From: Methanosaeta sp. PtaU1.Bin112
Lineage (GTDB): Archaea; Halobacteriota; Methanosarcinia; Methanotrichales; Methanotrichaceae
Assembly: GCA_002067705.1 (NCBI GenBank)
Contig: MVRL01000090.1
Location: 25,435-89,434 of the forward strand
Length of the DNA: 64,000 nucleotides
Direction: 5' to 3'
Shown: piece after piece, positions 1-8,055 of the stretch
Position numbering within the stretch: position 1 is the first letter of the stretch
Layout: the number at the start of each line of letters is the position of its first letter
Program-made: the position numbers and the translations under genes
The notes under the pieces: model-generated
Told to the model about the DNA's origin: nothing
The model's database searches: none
Seen by the model: only the letters and a program-made list of their open reading frames with translations

Positions 1-103
1 GCTGGCTGCTCACCAGGACTCGGGGGCAGGGTGAAAGGGGCTGGGCCTGGCCGGCATGCATGCATAAGATCACTGCACCCTGATGGACCAGAAATCCGGG
101 CAT
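1..103 (-). CDS. PAAR-like spike-tip protein of the eCIS (5' part only)
   Basis: The ATG at 103 overlaps the TGA of the spike gene (ATGA), and the frame stays open for 34 codons to the window edge. The peptide begins MPGFLVHQGAVILCMHAGQA and continues PLSPCPRVLVSSQ. This start, with a Gly/His-rich N-terminus, a Cys-x-His step and a PRVLVSSQ-like turn, resembles the small PAAR-like proteins that cap the spike in contractile injection systems (Afp10 position). Its place directly after the gpV-like spike gene is also the expected one. The rest lies outside the window, so length and C-terminus cannot be judged. The family call is from memory of typical sequences plus context. Confidence 0.7.
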   Translation of the reverse strand, partial: MPGFLVHQGAVILCMHAGQAQPLSPCPRVLVSSQ

Positions 104-618
104 CATATCACCTCCAGAGCACCATTATTGATCGATACCCGAGGGCCGGTCATCTTTATGCTGGCACCCTGGCCGTTGCTGATTTCCACGCCCAGAACGC
201 TGAGCACGATCTTCTGGCCGGTCGAGGTCTCAACAGTGACTCCGCCGATTCCAGGCGTGTCATCGATCAAGATGCTGCTTCCGCCTTTGGTCATGATCAT
301 AAACTTGTTTGATGCCGGTGGGGGAACGATGACTGAAGACGGCATCTCTGCCAGAGATCCCCACCAGCCGCCGGACCAGATGGGGTAGTCCGGGTCGCCA
401 TGCTCGAATTCTATCCATACCCCTGCATCCTTGTCTGGAAGGGCGAACAGTCCCATCGACTTGCCTGAGAACGGAGCGCAGGGCATAGCCCAGCCGCTCT
501 CCTGGTCCCCCATGACATCCGGAACTTTGGCTCTGATTCTGCCCATCATCAGCGGGTCCATATTATCCGTTACAATTCCTCGGTATTTTCCATAAAATGG
601 AGTAGATGTCCCAGTCAA
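103..618 (-). CDS. eCIS spike protein, phage baseplate assembly protein V (gpV/gp5 OB-fold) family
   Basis: This 171-residue protein forms the puncturing spike under the inner tube. The N-terminal third has the gpV/VgrG OB-fold signature: YGKYRGIVTDNMDP, then GRIRAKVPDV, then WAMPCAPF. It is followed by the aromatic GDPDYPIWSGGWWG stretch typical of gp5-type spikes. The C-terminal third is a short beta-rich region (ILIDDTPGIGG, VETSTGQKIVL, GASIKMTGP) consistent with a beta-helical needle. In Afp8 the hub and spike are fused; here they are two genes. The start is taken as TTG at 618, directly after the TGA of the hub gene. The next gene, PAAR-like, overlaps its stop by ATGA. Confidence 0.85.
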   Translation of the reverse strand: MTGTSTPFYGKYRGIVTDNMDPLMMGRIRAKVPDVMGDQESGWAMPCAPFSGKSMGLFALPDKDAGVWIEFEHGDPDYPIWSGGWWGSLAEMPSSVIVPPPASNKFMIMTKGGSSILIDDTPGIGGVTVETSTGQKIVLSVLGVEISNGQGASIKMTGPRVSINNGALEVI

Positions 619-1740
619 TCATCTCACCACGGGAAGCAGGGCACCGGTTCCGTCCCTGCTGAGTGTGAAAAATTGCTTATATTCGCCCTTCTCTATTTTA
701 TGTTTGACGCTTTTCACATAGTAGTAACCGTTATACGAAAGGCCCGCGCCTCTCACTCCCGCTACACCCCTGGCGCGGAGGACATGGCCGTACTTGACGG
801 TATCAAGCTCTCCCTGGCCTTCTACCGGCTCAGGGGAATTGGTTGAGGCGGAAACGGAGGCCGACGCTGCCTGAGACGGATTCATGTTGGCCATCTGGCG
901 CTGGATTGTCCTTCGCCTGGCGTTCGCCGGGTTTCTGGAGAGGGGAGGAACGCGCAGAGACGGCAACCTGGGAGAAGGCAGGCTCATTTTGGTTATGGGC
1001 TCCACGAAGCTTCCCACCGATTCCGCAGGTGCCATGGAATCGTTGCTGAAGGAGAGGCTGTTGATGTTGCTGAATTCGCCCAGGTTGATGGAGAGGGCCG
1101 GCTGGGGTATGCTAAGACGGTTTTCAGGCCCCCAGTAGCCTTTATTCACCCCGAAGGTCACTGGCTCAATGTAGAAGACATAGCCGTTGCGCTTAGCCAT
1201 GCGCTGCAGGAAATCATAGTCCGTTTCACACTGGCGGGGGATTCGCTGCAACATTATTGGCACGTCCGTCGTGGGAGTGATCTGGGGCAGGATGCCGTAT
1301 TCTGCATAGCTTGCCAGGATCTTGGCTGCAATCACAAAATCCGGCTGGTTCTCATGGCTCTTATTCACCTCTTCCAGGTTCATCATAATGCTGACATCCG
1401 CACCTGAGACGGAAAGGATCGATTTGCCCGGCTCATTGCTGGGAAGAAGCTGGTGGCGGGTGATTATGCCGTCAATGAGGACCTCAGGTGTCACTCCCAG
1501 CACTACTCCGATTATGACCCGATTGAACGGCTCCAGAGATCCGCTGCTGAGGAGGTTGTATTCCCCAAGCTTATCTTTGGTCAGATTGAATTTGATCTCA
1601 AAACCGTCGCCATGCTGAGAGTCGTTATTTACTTCCACACTGGCCAGCGCGGATAGGACTTCCAGTGGAGCCGGGCGGGGTACGGTTGCCCCCATCCAGA
1701 GCACTAGCCGGATTCCGAGGAGGCTGGAGAGCATTTCCAC
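619..1740 (-). CDS. eCIS hub protein, phage late control gene D (gp27-like) family
   Basis: This 373-residue protein is probably the trimeric hub that adapts the six-fold tube to the three-fold spike. It has the late-control-D layout: an N-terminal beta domain (VEVNNDSQHGDGFEIKF), a middle segment ending CETDYDFLQRMAKRNGYVFY (around residue 170), which is a hallmark of the family, and a C-terminal half with GLSYNGYYYVKSVKHKIEKG and YKQFFTLSRDG. A low-complexity Pro/Ser/Arg linker lies around residues 255-305. It starts three bases after the stop of the LysM gene and is followed without gap by the spike gene. Subunit stoichiometry is inferred from phage and Afp systems. Confidence 0.85.
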   Translation of the reverse strand: MEMLSSLLGIRLVLWMGATVPRPAPLEVLSALASVEVNNDSQHGDGFEIKFNLTKDKLGEYNLLSSGSLEPFNRVIIGVVLGVTPEVLIDGIITRHQLLPSNEPGKSILSVSGADVSIMMNLEEVNKSHENQPDFVIAAKILASYAEYGILPQITPTTDVPIMLQRIPRQCETDYDFLQRMAKRNGYVFYIEPVTFGVNKGYWGPENRLSIPQPALSINLGEFSNINSLSFSNDSMAPAESVGSFVEPITKMSLPSPRLPSLRVPPLSRNPANARRRTIQRQMANMNPSQAASASVSASTNSPEPVEGQGELDTVKYGHVLRARGVAGVRGAGLSYNGYYYVKSVKHKIEKGEYKQFFTLSRDGTGALLPVVR

Positions 1741-1742
1741 TC

Positions 1743-2054
1743 CTAGAACTTGAGCATGGAAATCTTGATGCGCTGACCGATCTTCTCAGTCAGCTCCTCC
1801 GGTCTCATTGCCCCATTGGCGTCGCAGATCCGCCAGAACTGCGTGGGGTCTCCAATGTAGCGGGCTGCAATCACATCGAGCCGGTCTCCTTCGGTTACCA
1901 TATGCTCGGTCAGAGTGGTCATCTCCCTGGCAGAAGGAATAAATCGCCTCTTAACGTACCTGATCTCGCGGGACCGGCCATCGCCGTCCGGAACGGAGAT
2001 GCTTTTGATGGGAATTTTAGAGTATCTGCTAGTGGAATCGAACATATTGATCAT
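1743..2054 (-). CDS. LysM-domain eCIS baseplate protein
   Basis: A 103-residue basic protein. Residues about 48-100 form a LysM-like unit: HMVTEGDRLDVIAARYIGDP, then FWRICDANG and a closing KIGQRIKI. In contractile systems such small LysM proteins sit near the top of the hub and clamp the tube to the baseplate (in Afp this function is part of Afp7). The ATG overlaps the stop of the preceding tube-adaptor gene by four bases, which suggests translational coupling. It need not bind peptidoglycan; in tails the fold is structural. There is no signal peptide. Confidence 0.82.
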   Translation of the reverse strand: MINMFDSTSRYSKIPIKSISVPDGDGRSREIRYVKRRFIPSAREMTTLTEHMVTEGDRLDVIAARYIGDPTQFWRICDANGAMRPEELTEKIGQRIKISMLKF

Positions 2055-2710
2055 CCCAGACTGAGGTCAAAGGAAAATGATGCCGAGCCTGAGATTCCTC
2101 CCAGACCGTTTATGGTGGCCATAGTCTCCTTTATCACCTGGTGGGCCATGAATAGAGCACCACCTGCGCTCATCAATCCCAGATCCTGATAATTGAGGAC
2201 CTTCAGGCCGAGAGAGACCCTGGCCCGGATGGGATTGAGATCCTGGTCGAATGCCTCCTCAGCAATGGACATTTCGATAATTCTCACGGGGAGGATGCGT
2301 TTGATTCCCCAGACAAAGAAGGTCATGGGGGCCTCTGCCGGTATTATCTCGACCACCCCCAGAAGCTGCAGCGCCTCATTGGCGATGACCAGGGCGGACT
2401 TGGGATAGAGCAGCATCTCCAGAGAAGCCAGGGTGGAATATATGCCGGTCGTCTTGGCCAGGGTCTTGTCCTGCTCGAGCTGGTCTGTGGCATCGATCTC
2501 CACCTCCAGCTTGATAGTCTCCTGAGGAGGGCCCTTCAGACGCAAAGCCTCGCCCTTATCGGCATCTCCACCTGATGTTTGGGGAGTGATGCTTCTGTTG
2601 AGGGTGTCCGGGTTGTACTGGAAGATCACAATGCTTGCCAGCGGATTGAAGGGATCGACGCCGATGATGGCGCCCTTCATGAGGCGGGGGGAGTTGGGGA
2701 AGGTAGACAT
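2051..2710 (-). CDS. eCIS tube-adaptor protein (CIS_tube / Afp7-type)
   Basis: A 219-residue protein whose N-terminus (FQYNPDTLNRSITPQ, then a Gly-rich linker and LKGPPQETIKLEVEIDATDQ) matches the tube-initiator family of phage and eCIS baseplates. The family usually reads FxFNPxxL, then LKGPPxETIxLxxxxDATDxL. The second half ends YQDLGLMSAGGALFMAHQVI. It should bridge the hub and the first ring of the inner tube. In Afp-type systems the LysM domain is often fused to this protein; here it is the next gene, overlapping by ATGA. An 88-base gap separates it from the upstream cargo-like gene, so translational coupling restarts here. Confidence 0.78.
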   Translation of the reverse strand: MSTFPNSPRLMKGAIIGVDPFNPLASIVIFQYNPDTLNRSITPQTSGGDADKGEALRLKGPPQETIKLEVEIDATDQLEQDKTLAKTTGIYSTLASLEMLLYPKSALVIANEALQLLGVVEIIPAEAPMTFFVWGIKRILPVRIIEMSIAEEAFDQDLNPIRARVSLGLKVLNYQDLGLMSAGGALFMAHQVIKETMATINGLGGISGSASFSFDLSLG

Positions 2711-2798
2711 AGGATCACTGAATTATGATTATTTATTCATTCATACAAAGAGCATCCCGGCAAAAATCATTGCGGGAAGCATACAATTGCTGATTGCA

Positions 2799-4553
2799 TC
2801 AACTGCAATTGACAAATCTTTGCTCTTTCCAAGCATCTGTTATCGGCCAATCTTGCCTGGGAATAAATCCCTTTCGATTATTCTCGACCCATTGCACAAT
2901 GCATTTGAGCCTCTGGTCTGAGGTAAAACTAACGCCATCCTTTAAAAAATTCACCACCTGCTTTCTGGCCTCTTCGGGCGTAAAAGGTTTCGGGGATGCA
3001 CAGCTTTGTGGAGCTGATGACGTTTTTCCATCTATTATCTCGTAGAGAATCTTCATTATGCCGTAGGAGCGCTTGAATTCTTTCTGCAGGCTGTCGATAT
3101 CTCCCTGTGGATTTGATGCAATAGTACTGTAAACAGATGATGCTCGTCTAGTATCTCCAAAACGTTCGGCAAGGAAATAGTCAACCCCGTATGCTTCTCC
3201 TTCTGATGCTTCACCTCCGGCAAATCCTCCCGTGTGGCGGAGATGAACAAATTCATGAACCAAAATCGCTCCGACCTCTTTCCATGTATGCGAACCATTA
3301 AGATAATCTGGACGTATCCAGGTATCGCTTCCTTTAGTATCGCCTGCCCTGCCTAATCCTTTCATGTGGGCTTCTTTTTGACCCACAGCTTTTAGCAGTG
3401 AAGCAGATGAATAGATAGAGTAATACTCCGTCCATAAAGGCATATTTTCCCCGGCAACTTCATATAGACCATGTTCTATCTCCTGAATTTCGGAATAATT
3501 AAACTCTTTGCCGGCTTTCTGCAAAAAGGTGCTGCGATTTGACCAAAACTGAGGAGGCGCATTCTTCAGCCTGTAAATCCTAATAGCTCCAATGCTATCT
3601 GCTTTTCCTTTGAGATAATTGTCTATCTCTGCAAGTTCAGAAGCAGGAAATGCTGCTATAGAATCCAGAATTTTTTTAATGCTGTCAATAGTCGGCTCAA
3701 ATCGAGAATAATAGACTATTTCGATGAACGCATTAATCCGCGGTTCCCCTGGAGAGTTCAGACGTATTAGTTCTTCGTTAGATAGTTTAGACAGCCATTC
3801 GATGATCAGCTTTGAATCTTTTTGCTTTTTTAAAAGGTCAATAGCATCTCCAATCCTATTATTTTGGGCAGAAAGATGACTCTTAAACGTTTCAAAGTCA
3901 TCTGGAATATCTGACGCAATCTCTCCAGGAGCATCTCTCTGGATACCGATCATGCCGGTGCACCCCTGCTGTGCCACATGCACCAGTTCATGGGCCAGCA
4001 ATCTCATGCCTTCAAATGTTTTTGGTCTATATTGCCCTGATCCAAAGAAGATATTATTTCCAGCAGTATACGCCCGTGAACCGATCGATCTTGCAGAATT
4101 GGACGCAAGAGATCCGGTATGGATTCGAACGGAGCTTAAGCTATGTGAGTTGAAATTCATAACCTCATTGATAGAGTCTCTCCGATCCGTTCCTATTATT
4201 TTATCAGCCATAAGATCAGCTTCGTTCTCAAATTTATCACGGGGCTGATTGACAGTCAAATTATCATTGCTTTCCACAGAGGATGAATGAACCTTCATAT
4301 TGCTAAATAAATACCCAATCCTTGGCTCCATGAAGGATCTTGTCTCTGGAGATAGCGGCTGTCCTGACGAGCGAAGAGCCTCGTGGACAATTGGTGGCAC
4401 CCTCTGCCCATTCGCACCTTCTGATGAAAAATTGTGCTGCACAAGCTGCTTCTTTGGGCACTCATTGCATTCGTGGCGCATAGTTGCCCTGGAGAGGGAT
4501 GTTGCGGCTCTTAACCGAGCTTTTTTAGTCTGCTGCTCATACGACAAACTCAT
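2799..4553 (-). CDS. Putative eCIS cargo: DUF4157 domain plus C-terminal HExxH metalloprotease-like domain
   Basis: A 584-residue protein. Residues about 130-195 form the DUF4157 (eCIS core) domain: SVRIHTGSLA, AYTAGNNIFFGSG, then LLAHELVHVAQQ with H188, E189 and H192. A decayed partial copy of the same domain precedes it (residues about 53-95), joined by DKFENEADLMADKII. A second zinc-type motif, HEFVHLRH (H433, E434, H437), is followed by EGEAYGVDYF, a likely third ligand near E453, so the C-terminal domain could be an active metallopeptidase. The N-terminus has C29-x2-C32, shared with the next gene. The gene is visibly richer in A+T than its neighbours and is flanked by 63- and 88-base gaps, unlike the overlapping structural genes. 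DUF4157 proteins are known as eCIS-associated cargo. Target and toxicity are unknown. Confidence 0.8.
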   Translation of the reverse strand: MSLSYEQQTKKARLRAATSLSRATMRHECNECPKKQLVQHNFSSEGANGQRVPPIVHEALRSSGQPLSPETRSFMEPRIGYLFSNMKVHSSSVESNDNLTVNQPRDKFENEADLMADKIIGTDRRDSINEVMNFNSHSLSSVRIHTGSLASNSARSIGSRAYTAGNNIFFGSGQYRPKTFEGMRLLAHELVHVAQQGCTGMIGIQRDAPGEIASDIPDDFETFKSHLSAQNNRIGDAIDLLKKQKDSKLIIEWLSKLSNEELIRLNSPGEPRINAFIEIVYYSRFEPTIDSIKKILDSIAAFPASELAEIDNYLKGKADSIGAIRIYRLKNAPPQFWSNRSTFLQKAGKEFNYSEIQEIEHGLYEVAGENMPLWTEYYSIYSSASLLKAVGQKEAHMKGLGRAGDTKGSDTWIRPDYLNGSHTWKEVGAILVHEFVHLRHTGGFAGGEASEGEAYGVDYFLAERFGDTRRASSVYSTIASNPQGDIDSLQKEFKRSYGIMKILYEIIDGKTSSAPQSCASPKPFTPEEARKQVVNFLKDGVSFTSDQRLKCIVQWVENNRKGFIPRQDWPITDAWKEQRFVNCS

Positions 4554-4616
4554 GTACTTCGTTCCTTTTTTCAGTCTGGCATATCATGGAAATAAATTCC
4601 AAGTGAGATAATTAGC

Positions 4617-5711
4617 CTAGGCATACTCCGTTCCTTCAGGAAGCAAGCGTTCCGGGAAGTCACCAGGCTCGCTCGGCTCTCCGGGAAGGACCTGTTCTTC
4701 TTCTGGCTGAGTTTTCGGAGCACTCTGCTGTTTGCAGATCTCGATACATGCCTCATAAAAGGGCCGGGATATCTGAATCATCTCATTGCTGAGTGATCTG
4801 GAGACCTTGAATTCTTCATAGCTCATATATTCGCCTGATTCGCTTCCAATCATCTCCTGGCAGGCAGGCAACCGAAATCCTATTCGCATAGACGGACCAC
4901 CGCTGCTGCTCCCGGAAACTGTACTACGCAGAAGGGAAGGTATTTCGCTTATCGATATTACCTTATCCTTGCCCCCGAATAAGAGGTGATACTGTCTGCG
5001 CGCATCACGCCTTATTCCTATTGTAGGGCTTGAAACTACAGGCGTGTCTTCCGGGCCAGAAGCGCGAAATTCGGCTCTGCCGGACTCCGGCTCGATTAAG
5101 ATCGTAAACATGCCCTGAATCTTCGGATCAGCGGGTGTGCCGATCTGACGCTGGATCAGAGTTGCAGGAGAGGCTGCAATTGCAGGAGCTATCTTCTCGT
5201 GATATACATTCCGGAAGAAGATCCCATCGGCTGCTTCATCTGCGGCCCTCTCCAATCCGTCTCCTGGCCTGTCAAGAATGCTCTGTGGCGATATCAGCCT
5301 ACGCGACTGCTGCACCACATGAGCCAGCTCATGGCCCAGGAGACGCTTTCCCTCTCTGGTCTCTGCATCATACTCTCCTGAGCCGAATACTATGTTCTGG
5401 CCGGTGGCATAAGCGCGGGCATTAAGCTTTCTGGCAGATTCCGCTGCCATGGCGTCAGTATGCACTCTGACCTTTCCAAAATCATAACCGAATTTGCTCT
5501 CAAAAAAGGATCTGGTGGAAACGCCCAGAGGCTGTCCAGTCGATGTGATCACATCATGGACAATTGATGAATCTAATTCCACTGGACTTAAAGAGCTTCG
5601 CTGGATCACTTTTTTTTTCTTGGGGCAAAAGACGCATTTTCGCTGCAAAGCCACAATGTTTGCCTGCCATGAAGGCGATTTCCTTTCTCTGGCATAGATT
5701 ACAGCGCTCAT
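4617..5711 (-). CDS. Putative eCIS cargo: DUF4157 domain protein with unknown C-terminal region
   Basis: A 364-residue protein. Residues about 45-135 are a clean DUF4157 domain: FFESKFGYDFGKVRVHTD, ARAYATGQNIVFGSGEY and LLGHELAHVVQQ (H127, E128, H131). The N-terminal tail carries C26-x2-C29 followed by PKKKK, closely like the tail of the neighbouring cargo protein. After a short linker (DRPGDGLERAADEAAD) the C-terminal 200 residues match nothing I recognise: beta-rich, Ser/Gly-rich in the middle, with a Pro/Glu-rich tail. The domain may act in loading into the tube rather than in catalysis. The ATG overlaps the stop of the 85-residue gene upstream by four bases, so it is coupled to the operon. 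Confidence 0.8.
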   Translation of the reverse strand: MSAVIYARERKSPSWQANIVALQRKCVFCPKKKKVIQRSSLSPVELDSSIVHDVITSTGQPLGVSTRSFFESKFGYDFGKVRVHTDAMAAESARKLNARAYATGQNIVFGSGEYDAETREGKRLLGHELAHVVQQSRRLISPQSILDRPGDGLERAADEAADGIFFRNVYHEKIAPAIAASPATLIQRQIGTPADPKIQGMFTILIEPESGRAEFRASGPEDTPVVSSPTIGIRRDARRQYHLLFGGKDKVISISEIPSLLRSTVSGSSSGGPSMRIGFRLPACQEMIGSESGEYMSYEEFKVSRSLSNEMIQISRPFYEACIEICKQQSAPKTQPEEEQVLPGEPSEPGDFPERLLPEGTEYA

Positions 5712-5965
5712 CTCTTCATCCCTCCGTAGACCGCTCCCGCAACCTGCCTTCCAATCCGTTCCGCTCTGGCTCCGGCAGCCACCTCAAATGATCCGCTTTT
5801 TATTGCGTCGATCTGCGTTTCGGCGGTGAGGGACTCCGGCACCCCTCTCTCCTGAAAGAGCCTGGATAGCTCCTTCTCCAGCGACTCACCTATTCTGAAT
5901 CTATCCTCCGGCAAAAAGCCCTCTAAAACCAGCTCGTCGATATGGATCTCAACCTTCGGCCTCAT
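5708..5965 (-). CDS. Small eCIS-associated protein of unknown role
   Basis: An 85-residue protein, predicted mixed alpha/beta: IHIDELVLEGF, an amphipathic helix IGESLEKELSRLFQERG, and a small-residue-rich tail GRQVAGAVYGGMKR. Short proteins of this style often follow the ATPase in eCIS operons, just before the DUF4157 genes. Its start overlaps the ATPase stop by ATGA, and its stop overlaps the next start the same way. A chaperone or loading factor for the following cargo is one possibility, but nothing in the sequence proves it. Confidence 0.7.
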   Translation of the reverse strand: MRPKVEIHIDELVLEGFLPEDRFRIGESLEKELSRLFQERGVPESLTAETQIDAIKSGSFEVAAGARAERIGRQVAGAVYGGMKR

Positions 5966-8055
5966 ATCCAGCCTCCGATCTCCGCCTCGGTAAGAGGTTT
6001 CTCAAGCTTGGCATACTCCACGCGGGCAGCGTGCAGCAGGTGGCCCATGCCGATGGGCTGGGACTCTTCCGCGGCCAGAAACGCAGAATAGAGGGCGATG
6101 TTCTTTATGTTTCCTCCTGCCACATTGAGCCTGGAGAGCTTCTCCATATCCAGCCGCCCTTTTGGAGCCTGCGGTGGAAAGATTCGCATCCAGATCCGGC
6201 CTCTCTGCTCTGCATCCGGGAAAGGAAAATTGACCGAAAACCTGATCCTCCTGAGAAATGCTGGGTCAAGGGATTTTTTCATGTTCGTGGTGAGTATGGC
6301 CAGGCCCCGGTAAGCCTCCATTCTTTGCAGAAGATAGCTGACCTCAATGTTGGCGTAGCGGTCGTGGCTGTCTTTGACCTCGCTGCGTTTGCCGAAAAGA
6401 GCATCGGCCTCGTCAAAAAGCAGCAGGCATCCGCCCTGTTCCGCCGCATCAAAAACCCTCTTGAGGTTCTTCTCTGTCTCGCCGATGTATTTGCTCACTA
6501 CCGACGAGAGGTCAATACGGTAGAGATCGAGACCCAGCTCATTGGCCAGAACCTCGGCGGCAAGGGTCTTTCCCGTTCCGCTCGCCCCGGAAAAGAGTAC
6601 GCTGATTCCTTTTCCCATGGAAAGCTTTCTCTCAAAGCCCCACTGGCCATAAACTTTGGCCCGGTTCCTTACGTGAATTGCGATATCTCGAAGGATCTGG
6701 GTCTGCATGGCAGGCAAAACCAGATCAGCCCATGTTGCCACAGGGACAATCCTCTGGGCCAGTGCGTCCAGATTAGGGCGCACCTGGGAGCGGCAGGCAT
6801 CCCAAATCTCTCTTTGAAGAAGCCTCTGATCATTATCATCTTTGCCTTTAGATCTGCAGGAGGCGGCCTTCTTAGCAGTCATCTCGCTGCAGGCATTGCG
6901 AATGGACTGAGAGCTGAGATCAAACTCGGAGACGATGGCATCCAGATCGCCATCCAGATGCATCGCAGAGCCTTTCATGCATCCCGCCCAGAGAGCACGC
7001 TGCTCTTCTCTGGAAGGCCCGGCAATCTCAAAAGAAAGCGTGGCGCGCAGCAGATCACGCCTGCGCTTCTCAGTGGAGACTATGAGCGGGCAGGCAACCT
7101 TATCAGCGAGGCGGCTGGCCAGCCTATCAAGGACAGGCTCTCCCGGATTATCATCATATTCCAGCAGCAGGGCAGAGCCGCTCAGAGCACAGTCCCTTTC
7201 CCAAATCCTCAAGAGAGACAAAAATTGGCTGCAATCCTGGGGGACCGCCTGGAGCTCTACGCGGTGCAGATTCAAGCCCAGAATAGCAGATGCAGCCTGA
7301 GCTACGGACCGGCGGGATAATGCGTCGCTTCCATACAGCTCAATGGCATAGAGATGGGAGTCCGCCGTCCTTTCCTGCCAGCAAGCAGCGATGCTCTCTG
7401 CCAGGGCCCTGTGGGTGGGAAATATCTCAAAATCGCAGCTAATAGGCTCGATAAATCCCTCAAGCCGCTCATCGCTGTGGCAGACCCCTGCCAGATAATG
7501 CAAAACCTTCTCCTCGATCCTCAGAGGGCTAGAGGTGAGCGTCTTGCCGTCAAGCACCTCGACTAAGCGCCAGCTCCTCAAGGGCGAAGCTGGCGAGATG
7601 GCGCTCCAATGGGGATCATCCAGGATGGCCAGAGCCAGGCCAAAGGTTGGTAAAAAACCGCCGCCCCGCAGATTTCCGCTCTGCGCCTGGGCCAGAAGGG
7701 CAGCAAAGCCTGAGTCCAGCTCCGCTCCGGCGCATAAAAGAATCAGATCTCGCTCAAATTTGGAGAGTCCGAAGGACCGGCAGACGATATCCAGAGTTGG
7801 TGGGCTCGCCATTCCTGAGAGGATCTTAATCTGCTCTTCCCTGGCAATGCAGGCCAGGTTATCTGGCCGGTCTCTGCAATCTCTTGAATGTTCATTTGGA
7901 GCACTGACGCCACCATTGGCAATATCATCTGCCATGCCGCCGGGCAGGTCGTTTTTGTCGGCCAGGAGATTGCTCAATTTATCCTTGATCTCCCCGAGGG
8001 CAGAGGATAAATAGCGCTGATTGGCCTCTTGCCAGGACAGAATTTCAGAGTTCAT
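5962..8055 (-). CDS. eCIS AAA+ ATPase (Afp15-like)
   Basis: A 697-residue cytoplasmic protein with an N-terminal helical region (about 1-200), a degenerate ATPase-like middle (about 230-400) and a full C-terminal AAA+ module. Walker A is GASGTGKT at about 490-497, Walker B is LLLFDEADALF at about 544-554, sensor 1 is AILTTNMKKSLD, and the arginine finger region is AFLRRIRFSVNFPFP. This is the layout of Afp15/PVC15 ATPases found in nearly every eCIS operon, which act in particle assembly or maturation rather than in firing. It overlaps both neighbours by four bases. The second, degenerate ATPase-like domain is inferred from the length and from the SGSALLLEYDDNPGEP segment. Confidence 0.9.
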   Translation of the reverse strand: MNSEILSWQEANQRYLSSALGEIKDKLSNLLADKNDLPGGMADDIANGGVSAPNEHSRDCRDRPDNLACIAREEQIKILSGMASPPTLDIVCRSFGLSKFERDLILLCAGAELDSGFAALLAQAQSGNLRGGGFLPTFGLALAILDDPHWSAISPASPLRSWRLVEVLDGKTLTSSPLRIEEKVLHYLAGVCHSDERLEGFIEPISCDFEIFPTHRALAESIAACWQERTADSHLYAIELYGSDALSRRSVAQAASAILGLNLHRVELQAVPQDCSQFLSLLRIWERDCALSGSALLLEYDDNPGEPVLDRLASRLADKVACPLIVSTEKRRRDLLRATLSFEIAGPSREEQRALWAGCMKGSAMHLDGDLDAIVSEFDLSSQSIRNACSEMTAKKAASCRSKGKDDNDQRLLQREIWDACRSQVRPNLDALAQRIVPVATWADLVLPAMQTQILRDIAIHVRNRAKVYGQWGFERKLSMGKGISVLFSGASGTGKTLAAEVLANELGLDLYRIDLSSVVSKYIGETEKNLKRVFDAAEQGGCLLLFDEADALFGKRSEVKDSHDRYANIEVSYLLQRMEAYRGLAILTTNMKKSLDPAFLRRIRFSVNFPFPDAEQRGRIWMRIFPPQAPKGRLDMEKLSRLNVAGGNIKNIALYSAFLAAEESQPIGMGHLLHAARVEYAKLEKPLTEAEIGGWI

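Noticed and set aside
31..388. Plus-strand open frames over the spike gene
   Set aside because: They lie opposite the gpV-like spike and its overlapping PAAR-like gene, with no RBS and no recognisable motif.
6031..7320. 429-codon plus-strand frame opposite the ATPase
   Set aside because: It mirrors the AAA+ gene, whose Walker motifs prove the minus strand; the peptide shows no domain.
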